Source: Streptomyces monomycini (GTDB lineage Bacteria > Actinomycetota > Actinomycetes > Streptomycetales > Streptomycetaceae). From it: a stretch of DNA of 64,000 bases. The first letter of the stretch is position 1, and each line of letters begins with the position of its first letter. Shown piece after piece: positions 31,044 through 39,878 of this stretch. The position numbers were made by a program, and so were the translations under genes. The stretch covers positions 53,824 through 117,823 of the forward strand of contig NZ_JAFIQY010000025.1 in the NCBI RefSeq assembly GCF_022271435.1, in the 5' to 3' direction. The notes beneath the pieces were generated by a model that searched no databases, was not told the origin of the DNA, and saw only the letters and a program-made list of their open reading frames with translations.

Positions 31044-32051
31044 TCAGTCCCCTTCGCGTCGCTCCCTGGTAGCCAGCAGGCGACGTAGCGAGTACAGCCG
31101 CGCCGGGTCCGCGTGGCCGTCGGCCACCCACTGGTCCAGGGCGCAGTCCGGCTCGTCGTGGCTGCACGCGCGCGGGCAGTCGGCGGTGCCGGGGACCAGG
31201 TCGGGGAAGGCGAGAATGACCCGGGCCGGATCCACGTGGTGCAGCCCGAAGGAGCGGACGCCCGGGGTGTCGATGACCCAGCCCGAGTCGTCGGGCAGCG
31301 GCAGCGCGAGCGCGGAGGTGGTGGTGTGCCGGCCGCGGCCGGTGACCGCGTTGACGTGGCCGGTGGCCCGTGCGCGGTCCGGCACCAGCGCGTTGACGAG
31401 GGTGGTCTTGCCGACGCCGGAGTGCCCGACGAAGGCGGTCATGTGGCCGCGCAGCCGCTCGCGGACCCGCTCCGCGGCGGTGCCGTCGGTCAGTTCGTCG
31501 CGGTTGGTGACGATGTACGGGACGCCGATCGTGCCGTAGGACTCCAGGAGGGCGTCGGCGGAGGCCAGGTCGGACTTGGTCAGGACCAGCAGCGGGTCCA
31601 GGCCCGCGTCGTACGCGGCGACCAGGCAGCGGTCGATCAGCCGCGGCCGCGGCTCCGGGTCGGCGAGCGCGGTGACGATCGCGAGCTGGTCGGCGTTGGC
31701 GACGACCACCCGCTCGAACGGGTCGTCGTCGTCCGCCGTCCGCCGCAGGGTGGAGCTGCGCGGCTCGACCCGGACGATCCGCGCCAGGGTGTCCTTCGCG
31801 CCGGACAGGTCGCCGACGACCGCGACCCGGTCGCCGACGACGGCGGACTTGCGGCCCAGCTCGCGGGCCTTCATCGCGATGACCGTGCGGTCCTCGATGA
31901 GGCAGGTGAGCCGGCCCCGGTCGACGGTCAGGACCAGGCCCTCGCTGGCGTCCTCGTGCTTGGGCCGGATGTTCGTCCGCGGGCGGTTGCCCTTGCGGTT
32001 GGGGCGGACGCGGATGTCGTCCTCGTCGGGGTTCTTGCCGTAGCGCCGCAT
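31044..32051 (-). CDS. rsgA: Ribosome small-subunit-dependent GTPase RsgA
   Basis: A 335-residue circularly permuted GTPase that assists late maturation of the 30S subunit. It has an N-terminal OB-fold (about residues 35-110), G4 LVLTKSDL near 156, the P-loop GHSGVGKTT near 207-215, a permuted G2/G3 (DTPGVRSFG near 253), and a C-terminal zinc site (CPRAC...H...C near 289-302). The order G4-G1-G3 is diagnostic. It lies 13 bases downstream of aroA and is probably co-transcribed with it. Confidence 0.94.
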   Translation of the reverse strand: MRRYGKNPDEDDIRVRPNRKGNRPRTNIRPKHEDASEGLVLTVDRGRLTCLIEDRTVIAMKARELGRKSAVVGDRVAVVGDLSGAKDTLARIVRVEPRSSTLRRTADDDDPFERVVVANADQLAIVTALADPEPRPRLIDRCLVAAYDAGLDPLLVLTKSDLASADALLESYGTIGVPYIVTNRDELTDGTAAERVRERLRGHMTAFVGHSGVGKTTLVNALVPDRARATGHVNAVTGRGRHTTTSALALPLPDDSGWVIDTPGVRSFGLHHVDPARVILAFPDLVPGTADCPRACSHDEPDCALDQWVADGHADPARLYSLRRLLATRERREGD

Positions 32052-32064
32052 GGTCGAAAGAGCC

Positions 32065-33429
32065 TCAGCCTCGCCGTGCGGGGGCCGTGGCCTCGCCGAG
32101 CATGCCGGTCCACAGGGCGGGGAAGTCGGGGAGCGTCTTGGCGGTCGTCGCCACGTTCTCGACCTGTACGCCCGGTACGGCCAGTCCGATGATCGCGGCG
32201 GCGGTGGCCAGCCGGTGGTCCTCGTACGTGTGGAAGATGCCGCCGTGCAGCGGGCGCGGCCGGATGTGCAGGCCGTCCTCGGTCTCCGTGACGTCGCCGC
32301 CCAGCTCGTTGATCTCCTTGGTGAGCGCCGCCAGCCGGTCGGTCTCGTGCAGGCGCAGATGGGCGACGCCGCGCAGGGTGGAGGGGGAGTCGGCGAGGGC
32401 GGCCACCGCGGCGATGCCGGGGGTCAGCTCGCCGACCTCGCTCAGGTCCACGTCGATGCCCTGGACACGGCCGGTGCCGGTGAAGGTCAGGCCGCGCTCG
32501 GTCAGCTCGCAGGAACCGCCCATGGCGGTGAAGATCTCGCGCAGCGCGTCACCGGGCTGGGTGGTGCGCTCGGGCCAGTCGGGAATGGTGACCCGGCCGC
32601 CGGTGACCAGCGCCGCCGCCAGGAACGGCTGGGCGTTGGACAGGTCCGGCTCGACGATCAGGTCACGGCCCAGCAGGGCGCCCGGGGAGACCCGCCAGAC
32701 GTTCGGCTCGCCGCCGGACTCGGGGGTGTCCACCTGGGCGCCGACGCTGCGCAGCATGTCGACGGTCATCCGGATGTGCGGCATCGAAGGCAGCGCCGAG
32801 CCGACGTGCCGTACCTCGACGCCCTGGTTGAAGCGGGGCGCGGACAGCAGCAGCGCGCTGACGAACTGGGACGAGGAGGAGGCGTCGATCTCGACCGCGC
32901 CGCCCTCCAGGGCGCCGCCGCCGAACACCGTCATGGGCAGCGCGCCGCGGCCGTCGTCGTCGATCCGGGCACCGAGCGAGCGCAGCGCGTTGATCACGCC
33001 GTCGAGCGGGCGCTCGTAGGAGCGCGGGTCGCCGTCGAAGCGGATGGCGCCGTCGGCGAGGGCCGCGACCGGGGGCAGGAAGCGCATGACCGTACCGGCG
33101 TTGCCGACGTCGACGGTGGCCGGGCCGTGCAGGCCGGCCGGGATCACCCGCCACGCCTCGCCGCCGCCGTCCGCGCCGGCCGTCGCGGCGGCGCTGGAGG
33201 GGGCGGTCTCCTCGATGCCGACGCCCATCGTGCGCAGTGCCTCGGCCATCAGCAGGGTGTCCCGGGAGCGCAGTGGCCGGCGCAGCCAGCCGGGCTCGGA
33301 GGACAGGGCGGCAAGGACGAGGCCACGGTTGGTGACCGATTTGGAGCCGGGCACGGTGACGGTGGCGTCGACCGCCCCGGCAGCTACGGGGGCGGGCCAG
33401 AGGGCGGGATGCACGGGGCTCTCGGTCAT
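32065..33429 (-). CDS. aroA: 3-phosphoshikimate 1-carboxyvinyltransferase (EPSP synthase)
   Basis: A 454-residue EPSP synthase, joining phosphoenolpyruvate to shikimate-3-phosphate in aromatic amino-acid synthesis. The substrate-binding PGSKSVTNR lies near residues 28-36; NAGTVMRFLPPVA near residue 110 is the PEP-binding loop; the EVGELTPGIAA and HLRLHETDRLAAL stretches near 325-365 contain the catalytic Asp/Glu and Lys neighbourhood. ATG at 33429 has GAGGG only 3-4 bases upstream. First gene of the aroA-rsgA operon. Confidence 0.94.
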   Translation of the reverse strand: MTESPVHPALWPAPVAAGAVDATVTVPGSKSVTNRGLVLAALSSEPGWLRRPLRSRDTLLMAEALRTMGVGIEETAPSSAAATAGADGGGEAWRVIPAGLHGPATVDVGNAGTVMRFLPPVAALADGAIRFDGDPRSYERPLDGVINALRSLGARIDDDGRGALPMTVFGGGALEGGAVEIDASSSSQFVSALLLSAPRFNQGVEVRHVGSALPSMPHIRMTVDMLRSVGAQVDTPESGGEPNVWRVSPGALLGRDLIVEPDLSNAQPFLAAALVTGGRVTIPDWPERTTQPGDALREIFTAMGGSCELTERGLTFTGTGRVQGIDVDLSEVGELTPGIAAVAALADSPSTLRGVAHLRLHETDRLAALTKEINELGGDVTETEDGLHIRPRPLHGGIFHTYEDHRLATAAAIIGLAVPGVQVENVATTAKTLPDFPALWTGMLGEATAPARRG

Positions 33430-33700
33430 GTCCCTCACTTTAATGGCTGGGCCGGGGTGCATATCTTGATCAAAAGTGGCGCAACCTGTAGGAAACACAG
33501 CACTGATAGTGCAGGCCGGGTCACCGTCCGGCGCCGCGCTCCCGGGGAGGCGCTCCGGGGCGCACCCCGAGGGAACCGGCGTCCCGTCCGTACCGTACGG
33601 GCGCGGGGCACGGCTCGCGCCCGGAAGGCGGGCACCGGCGCACGACTCCGGCGCACGGCTCGCGCCCGAGGCCGGGCGACGGCGCACCGCTCGTACCGCC
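33430..33700. other. Gene-free spacer between aroA and the M50 peptidase gene
   Basis: I see no gene. A small GCACT-GAT-AGTGC inverted repeat lies near 33500, and the 3' half contains clustered CGCGCCCG/GCGCACGGCT-like repeats with no coding character. Possible aroA promoter elements lie just upstream of 33429 but none is convincing. Confidence 0.4.
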
Positions 33701-34414
33701 TCAGATGTCCAGCAGCCACCGGCCGCCGCCGGCCAGTGAGCACAGCGTCACCAGGTGGAAGAGCCCCAGCCAGACGGCTGCCGGTACGCGGGTGAGCCGG
33801 GCCAGCTGGTCGGGGTCGGAGTCCCCGGCCCGGCCGCGGCGCCGCTTGCCCTGGAGCTCGAAGGGCGGCCGTACGCCGCCCAGCAGCAGGAACCACACCA
33901 CCGCGTACGCGAACGCCGCCTGCACGTCCGGGGTGGTCAGCCAGGAGACGAGGAAGAAGGCGGCCCCGGAGACCACGACGGTCAGCACGCCGTACGCGTT
34001 ACGGATCATCAGCAGCATCGCGACGAGCAGCGCCACGGCGCCCCACAGCAGCGCCGTGATGTGCCCGGAGGCCAGCAGCCAGGCGCCGAGCAGCCCCAGC
34101 AGGGACGGGGTGACGTACCCGGCGGCCGCGGTGAGGATCATGCCGAGGCCGTGCGGCTTGCCGCGCGAGACCGTCAGCCCCGAGGTGTCCGAGTGCAGCC
34201 GGATACCGGACAGCCGGCGGCCGCTGAGCAGGGCGACGAGCCCGTGGCCGCCCTCGTGGGCGATGGTGACGGCGTTACGGGACAGCCGCCAGGCGCGGTA
34301 CGGGACGATGGCGCCGAGGGCGAGCACCGCGGTGACCAGGACGAGCCAGGGCGGCGGGTCGGGCTGGATGCCGAAAACCCTGTCCCATACGTCGGTGATA
34401 TGACCGGTGTCCAT
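33701..34414 (-). CDS. M50-family (M50B-like) membrane metallopeptidase
   Basis: A 237-residue integral membrane protein with about six hydrophobic helices. The zinc-binding motif HEGGH (residues 53-57; TIAHEGGHGLVALL) sits at the start of a helix, as in site-2-type and M50B-like proteases; the downstream acidic ligand is not certain. Conserved in actinobacteria; substrate unknown. ATG at 34414 follows GGGGAG. It is divergent from the HMCES/YedK gene 35 bases away. Confidence 0.82.
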   Translation of the reverse strand: MDTGHITDVWDRVFGIQPDPPPWLVLVTAVLALGAIVPYRAWRLSRNAVTIAHEGGHGLVALLSGRRLSGIRLHSDTSGLTVSRGKPHGLGMILTAAAGYVTPSLLGLLGAWLLASGHITALLWGAVALLVAMLLMIRNAYGVLTVVVSGAAFFLVSWLTTPDVQAAFAYAVVWFLLLGGVRPPFELQGKRRRGRAGDSDPDQLARLTRVPAAVWLGLFHLVTLCSLAGGGRWLLDI

Positions 34415-34449
34415 CTCTCCCCTTGATGTGGCGTGGCACTGTGGCATAC

Positions 34450-35268
34450 ATGTGCGGACGGTATGCAGCGAGTCGCGGCCCCGAGGATCTGGCGGGGCTC
34501 TTCGAGGTCGAGAAGTGGGAGCCGGAGGAGACCCTGGCGCCCGACTGGAACATCGCCCCGACGAAGAACGTCCACGCGGTGCTCGAACGTCCCCTTAAAG
34601 ACGCGGAAGACCGTCGTCCGGTTCGCCAGTTGCGCAGACTGACCTGGGGGCTGGTCCCGTCCTGGGCGAAATCGCCCGATGTCGGGGTCAAGATGATCAA
34701 CGCGCGGGCGGAGACGGTGCACGAGAAGCCCTCGTTCCGGCGGCCGTTCGCCGCCCGCCGCTGCCTGCTGCCCGGCGACGGCTACTACGAGTGGGTCACG
34801 GCCGCGGCCGAACGGCAGCTGGAGGAGCAGGGCAGGAAGAAGCGCCCGCGCAAACAGCCGTACTTCGTCACACCGGCGGACGGCCAGGTGATGGCGCTGG
34901 CCGGGCTCTACGAGTTCTGGCGCGACCGCACGCTGCCCGACGACCACCCGCAGGCCTGGTGGGTGACCTGCACGGTCGTCACCACCGAGGCCGAGACCAC
35001 CCCGCTGGCGAACGCGGACGGCGGCGAGGGCCCGCAGACGCTCGCCGACATCCACCCCCGGATGCCGCTGGTCATGACGCCCGACAAGTGGGACGCCTGG
35101 CTCGACCCGGCCCGTACGGACGTGGCCGACCTGCTGCCGCTGCTTGCGCCGCCGCCCGCCGGGCTGATGCGCGCGTACCCGGTGCCGACCGAGGTGAGCA
35201 ACGTCCGCAACAACGGGCCCGAGCTGGTCAAGGAGCTGCCGGCACCGGAGGAGGAGACGCTCTTCTGA
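34450..35268 (+). CDS. SOS response-associated peptidase (HMCES/YedK)
   Basis: A 272-residue SRAP-domain protein that forms a covalent thiazolidine link to abasic sites in single-stranded DNA through Cys2, exposed after Met removal. The N-terminus MCGRYA is diagnostic, with NIAPT near residue 35, INARAET near 80 and HPRMPLVM near 204, the His and Glu that complete the active site. ATG at 34450 is fixed by the Cys2 requirement. No ribosome site; probably leaderless. Confidence 0.93.
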   Translation: MCGRYAASRGPEDLAGLFEVEKWEPEETLAPDWNIAPTKNVHAVLERPLKDAEDRRPVRQLRRLTWGLVPSWAKSPDVGVKMINARAETVHEKPSFRRPFAARRCLLPGDGYYEWVTAAAERQLEEQGRKKRPRKQPYFVTPADGQVMALAGLYEFWRDRTLPDDHPQAWWVTCTVVTTEAETTPLANADGGEGPQTLADIHPRMPLVMTPDKWDAWLDPARTDVADLLPLLAPPPAGLMRAYPVPTEVSNVRNNGPELVKELPAPEEETLF

Positions 35269-35316
35269 CGCGCGCCCCGGGGCCGGACCGCGGACCCGGG
35301 GAGGCAGGATGAGGGC

Positions 35317-35943
35317 GTGAGCGAAACAGTTGAGACCCCTGTGGGTGAGGCGCGCATCACCTGGCACCGGGCGGCGGACGCGCGGGCCGTCCTCGCCGTC
35401 AGCCACGGCGCCGGCGGCGGCATCGAAGCACGTGATTTGCGCGCGCTCGCGGCGGAGCTGCCCGCGCGCGGCTACACCGTGGCGCTGGTCGAGCAGCCGT
35501 GGCGGGTGGCCGGGAAGAAGCTGGCACCGGCCCCCAAGACGCTGGACGCCGCTTGGACCGCGCTGTGGCCCGCCATGGAGAAGCCCGGCCTGCCGGTCGT
35601 CGCGGGCGGACGCAGCGCGGGGGCGCGAGTGGCCTGCCGCACGGCGCGCGGACTGGGCGCGCACGGCGTACTGGCGTTGAGCTTTCCCCTGCACCCGCCG
35701 GGCAAGCCGGAGAAGTCACGCGCGGACGAGCTGACCGGTGCCGGGCTGCCGACGCTGGTGGTGCAGGGCGGCCGGGACCCGTTCGGGCGGCCGGCGGAGT
35801 TCCCGGAGGGCACCCGCGTCGTCGAGGTGCCGTACGGGGACCACGGTTTCGCCGTACCGAAGAAGGCGGACCTCGACGAGCCGGCGGCGATGGCCGTGAT
35901 CACGGACGCGGCGGGGGAGTGGCTGGACGGACTGTTCGCCTGA
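35317..35943 (+). CDS. Alpha/beta hydrolase (KANL3/Tex30-like)
   Basis: A 208-residue single-domain alpha/beta hydrolase. HGAGGG near residue 30 supplies the oxyanion hole, the nucleophile is in GGRSAGAR (Ser near 98), an Asp lies in GGRDPFG near 150, and the His in YGDHGF near 172. This resembles the dienelactone-hydrolase/KANL3/Tex30 group. Substrate unknown. GTG at 35317 lies downstream of GGGGAGGCAGGATGAGG. It follows HMCES with a 48-base gap and may be co-transcribed. Confidence 0.85.
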   Translation: MSETVETPVGEARITWHRAADARAVLAVSHGAGGGIEARDLRALAAELPARGYTVALVEQPWRVAGKKLAPAPKTLDAAWTALWPAMEKPGLPVVAGGRSAGARVACRTARGLGAHGVLALSFPLHPPGKPEKSRADELTGAGLPTLVVQGGRDPFGRPAEFPEGTRVVEVPYGDHGFAVPKKADLDEPAAMAVITDAAGEWLDGLFA

Positions 35944-36055
35944 CCGGCGGGGATCAGCGGGGATCAGCAGAAATCAGCGGGGGACTGCGGGGACTGGCGG
36001 CGGCCGTCGCCAGTCCCCGCGCGCGACCCCCGCACTCCGGCCGGACCGGACCCCT

Positions 36056-36652
36056 TCACTGCTCCTCCTTGTCCCGGCCGCGCGGCCGGGCCCGTACGTG
36101 CATCCGCTCGCCTTGCCGCCCGAAGAGGCTGAGCACCTCCACCGGTTCGCCGCCCGCCGGCCCGAACCAGTGCGGCAGCCGGGTGTCGAATTCGGCCGCC
36201 TCGCCGGACCGCAGCACCACCTCCCGGTCCGCGAGCAGCAGCCGCAGCCGCCCGGAGAGCACGTACAGCCACTCGTAACCCTCATGGGTCCGCGGATCGG
36301 GCTCGCCCGCCACCGGATCGATGATCAGCTTGTACGCCTGGAGCCCGCCGGGCTGCCGGGTCAGCGGGACGAATGTCATGTGCGCCCTGCGCTGCGGCAC
36401 CGCGCGCACCCGCGGATCGCCCACCTCCGGCGCGCCGACCAGTTCGTCCAGCGGCACCTGGTGGGCCTGGGCGAGCGGCAGCAGCAGTTCGAGCGTGGCC
36501 TTGCGGCCGCCCGATTCGAGGCGGGAGAGGGTGCTCACCGAGATGCCCGTCGTCTCCGAGAGGGCGGTGAGCGTCACCCCCCGGTCCTGCCGCAGCCGCC
36601 GCAGCCGCGGCCCCACGTTCGTCAGCACCCGTTCGTACGCTTTGTCGTCCAT
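36056..36652 (-). CDS. XRE-cupin transcriptional regulator
   Basis: A 198-residue regulator with an N-terminal XRE HTH (about residues 14-68; LTALSETTGISVSTLSRLESG) and a C-terminal cupin domain (about 105-185; HEGYEWLYVLSGRLRLLL, LPHWFGP) that probably senses a small ligand or metal. Such proteins often control nutrient or detoxification genes. Divergent from sigR, but separated from it by the sigma-R promoter. ATG at 36652 has only a weak purine-rich upstream sequence. Confidence 0.88.
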   Translation of the reverse strand: MDDKAYERVLTNVGPRLRRLRQDRGVTLTALSETTGISVSTLSRLESGGRKATLELLLPLAQAHQVPLDELVGAPEVGDPRVRAVPQRRAHMTFVPLTRQPGGLQAYKLIIDPVAGEPDPRTHEGYEWLYVLSGRLRLLLADREVVLRSGEAAEFDTRLPHWFGPAGGEPVEVLSLFGRQGERMHVRARPRGRDKEEQ

Positions 36653-36755
36653 CTCTTCATTGCTGAAGCGGCAAGCGGTTTTGTCAAGGGGGCCCGGCTG
36701 TACGGTCCGGTCCGGCGGGCGCCGTGACGATGCTCACGGGGCGGCTCCGCGATGC

Positions 36756-36782
36756 GGGAATGACGTGCGGGGTGCGGCTGTT
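36756..36782 (+). promoter_or_regulatory. Sigma-R autoregulatory promoter of sigR
   Basis: GGGAAT (36756-36761), an 18-base spacer and GTT (36780-36782) exactly match the SigR consensus. It lies about 53 bases upstream of the ATG of the long SigR form, matching the known arrangement in which a sigma-R-dependent promoter drives the extended, short-lived SigR' isoform. Confidence 0.85.
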
Positions 36783-36834
36783 GTGCCGGTTGTAGGAACG
36801 CCGAGGGAATCTTCGAGGAAGTGGAGTCCGCCGC

Positions 36835-37695
36835 ATGGGGATCGCTTGCCCAGCCCGCCCGCAGGCCGCTGACCTGCAGTGGTCACAGCTGAGGGGCGCC
36901 CAGGCCGCCATGGCTGGAGCGGCGGCGGTACCGGATCGTCGTCTATTCTCCGAATCGAGCGGGTCCGCGTCCGGATCCGTCACGGTGTTGGAGGAGGTGG
37001 GTCCGGTCACCGGTACCGACGCAGGGACCGACGGCACGGCTGAGGAGCACGCTGGCCAGGGAAAGCGGGAGACGGACGCCGAGCGCAACGCGCGCTTCGA
37101 GCGGGACGCGCTCACCTTCCTGGACCAGATGTATTCGGCCGCGCTGCGCATGACGCGCAACCCGGCCGATGCGGAGGACCTGGTTCAGGAGACGTACGCG
37201 AAGGCGTACGCGTCCTTCCACCAGTTCCGTGAGGGGACGAACCTCAAGGCGTGGCTGTACCGCATCCTCACGAACACCTTCATCAACTCCTACCGCAAGA
37301 AGCAGCGCGAGCCCCAGCGCAGTGCCGCCGAGGAGATCGAGGACTGGCAGCTGGCGCGCGCCGAGTCGCACATGTCCACGGGCCTGCGGTCCGCCGAGTC
37401 CCAGGCGCTGGACCACCTGCCCGACTCCGACGTGAAGGCCGCGCTCCAGGCCATCCCGGAGGAGTTCCGCATCGCGGTCTATCTCGCGGACGTCGAGGGC
37501 TTTGCGTACAAGGAGATCGCCGACATCATGGGTACACCCATCGGCACGGTGATGTCCCGTCTGCACCGCGGCCGGCGCCAACTGCGCGGCATGCTGGAGG
37601 ATTACGCCCGTGAGCGTGGGCTGGTCCCCGCCGGGGCAGGCGCTGCGTCCGCGCAGTCGTCGCAGTCGCACGATCGGAAAGGCTCGGGATCATGA
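36835..37695 (+). CDS. sigR: RNA polymerase ECF sigma factor SigR (long form SigR')
   Basis: The thiol-oxidative-stress sigma factor. Sigma-2 (LYSAALRMTRNPADAEDLVQ region) and sigma-4 (PEEFRIAVYLADVEGFAYKEIADIMGTP region) are both present. From ATG 36835 the product is 286 residues, with a 54-residue N-terminal extension before GTG 36997 (start of VGPVTG), matching the SigR' (unstable, inducible) versus SigR (constitutive) isoforms known in S. coelicolor. GGAGGAG just before 36997 supports an internal start. The stop overlaps rsrA by ATGA. Driven by a sigma-R promoter upstream. Confidence 0.95.
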   Translation: MGIACPARPQAADLQWSQLRGAQAAMAGAAAVPDRRLFSESSGSASGSVTVLEEVGPVTGTDAGTDGTAEEHAGQGKRETDAERNARFERDALTFLDQMYSAALRMTRNPADAEDLVQETYAKAYASFHQFREGTNLKAWLYRILTNTFINSYRKKQREPQRSAAEEIEDWQLARAESHMSTGLRSAESQALDHLPDSDVKAALQAIPEEFRIAVYLADVEGFAYKEIADIMGTPIGTVMSRLHRGRRQLRGMLEDYARERGLVPAGAGAASAQSSQSHDRKGSGS

Positions 37696-38099
37696 GCTGC
37701 GGAGAGCCGCACGAGAAGGACTGCTCAGAGGTCCTCGACCACCTGTACGAGTACCTCGACCGGGAGATGCCGGCCGGTGAGTGCGAGAAGTTCCAGGAGC
37801 ACTTCGACGAATGCTCGCCCTGCCTGGAGAAGTACGGGCTGGAGCAGGCCGTCAAGAAGCTCGTCAAGCGCTGCTGCGGCCATGACGACGTCCCGGTCGA
37901 CCTGCGGTCGAAGGTGATGGGCCGGATCGACCTGATCCGCGCGGGCGAGGCCGTGCCCGAGCAGAGCGTGCTCGAACAGGCCAAGCAGGAGCAGGCTGCG
38001 GCCCGCGCCGCCGCGGCCGCCAAGGCCCCCGAGCAGGCGACCGGGCCCGGCCCGGACACCACGCTCGACGCGCGTGGTGAGACCGCGCGGGCCGAATAG
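37692..38099 (+). CDS. rsrA: Anti-sigma factor RsrA (redox-sensing, ZAS family)
   Basis: A 135-residue zinc anti-sigma factor that holds SigR inactive under reducing conditions and releases it on disulfide formation. The ZAS motif HFDECSPC (His, C, C near residues 37-44) with an upstream Cys (Cys11) is the redox-zinc centre; additional CC pair near 62. A long Ala/Gln-rich tail (about 95-120) is variable. ATGA overlap with sigR gives coupled translation and near-stoichiometric production. Confidence 0.95.
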   Translation: MSCGEPHEKDCSEVLDHLYEYLDREMPAGECEKFQEHFDECSPCLEKYGLEQAVKKLVKRCCGHDDVPVDLRSKVMGRIDLIRAGEAVPEQSVLEQAKQEQAAARAAAAAKAPEQATGPGPDTTLDARGETARAE

Positions 38100-38108
38100 C
38101 GCGGCGTA

Positions 38109-38148
38109 TCACCCCAAGGGGTGAGGGGCGGGACGGTTCGTCCCGCCC
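38109..38148 (+). terminator. sigR-rsrA terminator region
   Basis: A TCACCCC-AA-GGGGTGA palindrome (38109-38124) is followed by GGGCGGGAC (38126-38134) paired with GTCCCGCCC (38140-38148), a perfect 9-bp stem with a 5-base loop. Confidence 0.6.
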
Positions 38149-38682
38149 GATCCACTGATCCGCCCTCGCACCGCCGGATTCGTCGCGGCCGCGCCGCCCA
38201 CCGGCTGCCCTCAGAGGCTCAACTCTCCTGACCCGGACCGCCGTTGCCGTACGGCGGGCCGCCGTATCGAACGTCCTGCCGCCTGCCTCGGCGGCCTCCC
38301 TCGAAGAGCACTCGGCCCGTGAGGGTTCCGCTTCCGGACTCCCGCGCCGTCGCACGACCGATCCACGGCGGACCCGTGGACTGCTCCGTGGGGAGATCCA
38401 CGTACAGATCCCCGCAAAGGCCCGCGCAAGCTCATGGAACCGATGGGTAATGAGCGGCCCCGGAGATGGGCATGGTTGGATGCGAAGGAACCCCCACGAA
38501 CGGGGATTCAGGGGGACGGCGAAAGGCAAGGAGCCGGTGAGGGGGACGGCGGCGGGCCGCGTGCGGCGCGGCAACCGGGCTGAGCCCGGCGGCAATCTGT
38601 GGCAGGTTGTCGAGTGGGCCCTCGAACGGCCCCCGGCCTCCGTCCGGGGCGGCATCCAGGAAGCAACCAGCAGGCGGGAATC
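38149..38682. other. Gene-free stretch downstream of rsrA
   Basis: No gene can be supported. A 78-codon frame (38450-38686) overlaps the next gene start by GTGA, but its Arg/Gly composition and lack of any recognisable feature argue against it. The stretch may hold the promoter of the TPR gene. Confidence 0.4.
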
Positions 38683-39669
38683 GTGAAGATCTTCGGCAAG
38701 GTACGGCACCGGCCCTCCGCCTCGTGGCGGCAGGCGACCGACCGCGCTTTCACGCTGATCGGTGACGGCCGTTACGAGGACGCGGGCGCGCTGCTGACGC
38801 GGGCGGCCGACATGGAGCCGTGGCTGTCGGAGTCCTGGTTCAACCTCGCGCTGCTGCACAAGTTCCGGCACGACTGGGAGCAGGCGCGCGCCGCCGGACT
38901 GCGCGCGGTCGCCCTGCTGGACCGCGAGGCCGGCGCCCCCGACTGGTGGAACGTGGGCATCGCCGCCACCGCCTTGCAGGACTGGCCGCTGGCCCGGCGC
39001 GCCTGGCAGGCGTACGGCCTGAAGGTCCCCGGCGAGGGCTCGCCGTCCGCCGCACCGGTCGGCATGGAACTGGGCAGCGCCGCCGTGCGCCTCTCGCCCG
39101 AGGGCGAGGCCGAGGTGGTCTGGGGCCGCCGGCTGGACCCGGCCCGCATCGAGGTGCTCTCCATCCCGCTGCCGTCCTCCGGGCGGCGCTGGGGCGAGGT
39201 GGTGCTGCACGACGGTGTGCCGAACGGCGAGCGCACGACCGCGGCCGGCCCGTCCTTCCCGGTGTTCGACGAGATCGAGCTGTGGGCGCCTTCCCCGGTC
39301 CCCACCTGGGTGGTGCTCCTGGAGGCCGCCACGGAGGCCGACCGGGACGCCCTGGAGCGGCTGGCCGCCGACGCGGGCTTTGCCGCCGAGGACTGGTCGT
39401 CGTCCGTACGCCTGCTGTGCCGTACGTGCTCGGAGAGCCGGATGCCCAGCGACGAGGGCGAGGGCGAGCACCTGGACCCGCACGACCACAGTGAGCCGGG
39501 CCACCCGGGCCCGCTGGGCCACCGCACGGCGGGCTCCGGCTCGCTGTGGGTGCCGGAGCGCGAGTGCGGTATCGCGGCCCCCGCCGGGCTGGTGCGCGGC
39601 CTGCTGGACGGCTGGGTCGCGGACAGCCCGGACACCCGTGAGTGGCGGGACCTCGAAGAGGTCTGCTGA
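38683..39669 (+). CDS. TPR-repeat protein
   Basis: A 328-residue protein with an N-terminal TPR-like region (about residues 10-110; FTLIGDGRYEDAGALLTRAA, WFNLALLHKFRHDWEQAR, WWNVGIAATALQDWPLARRA) and a C-terminal domain with beta-rich segments and an acidic His-rich loop (HLDPHDHSEPGH near 265). Conserved in streptomycetes; function unknown. GTG at 38683 has AGGCGGG about 6 bases upstream. Confidence 0.82.
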   Translation: MKIFGKVRHRPSASWRQATDRAFTLIGDGRYEDAGALLTRAADMEPWLSESWFNLALLHKFRHDWEQARAAGLRAVALLDREAGAPDWWNVGIAATALQDWPLARRAWQAYGLKVPGEGSPSAAPVGMELGSAAVRLSPEGEAEVVWGRRLDPARIEVLSIPLPSSGRRWGEVVLHDGVPNGERTTAAGPSFPVFDEIELWAPSPVPTWVVLLEAATEADRDALERLAADAGFAAEDWSSSVRLLCRTCSESRMPSDEGEGEHLDPHDHSEPGHPGPLGHRTAGSGSLWVPERECGIAAPAGLVRGLLDGWVADSPDTREWRDLEEVC

Positions 39670-39878
39670 CGGCGGGCCGTACGGCGCTCACGCCTCGCGC
39701 CCGGCAGCCGGTCCGTACCGGCGCCCTGTACCCCGCGCGCCCCGGCGCCCGGCATCCCGCGAGCCCCGGCGCCCGGCCGGAACCGGACGCGGTCTCCGAG
39801 AGCCCGCAGGGCGCCCCGCGTAGGCTGGAGGGCGAGTATTTCGGGTTTCCAGGTTTTCTAGGAAGGCGTACGGCGGAG

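Noticed and set aside
38450..38686. 78-codon frame overlapping the TPR gene start by GTGA
   Set aside because: The overlap is suggestive, but the Arg/Gly-rich product has no recognisable feature and no ribosome site was identified.
38676..38705. GGGAAT near the TPR gene start as a sigma-R promoter
   Set aside because: No GTT follows at 18-19 bases and the site overlaps the coding start.
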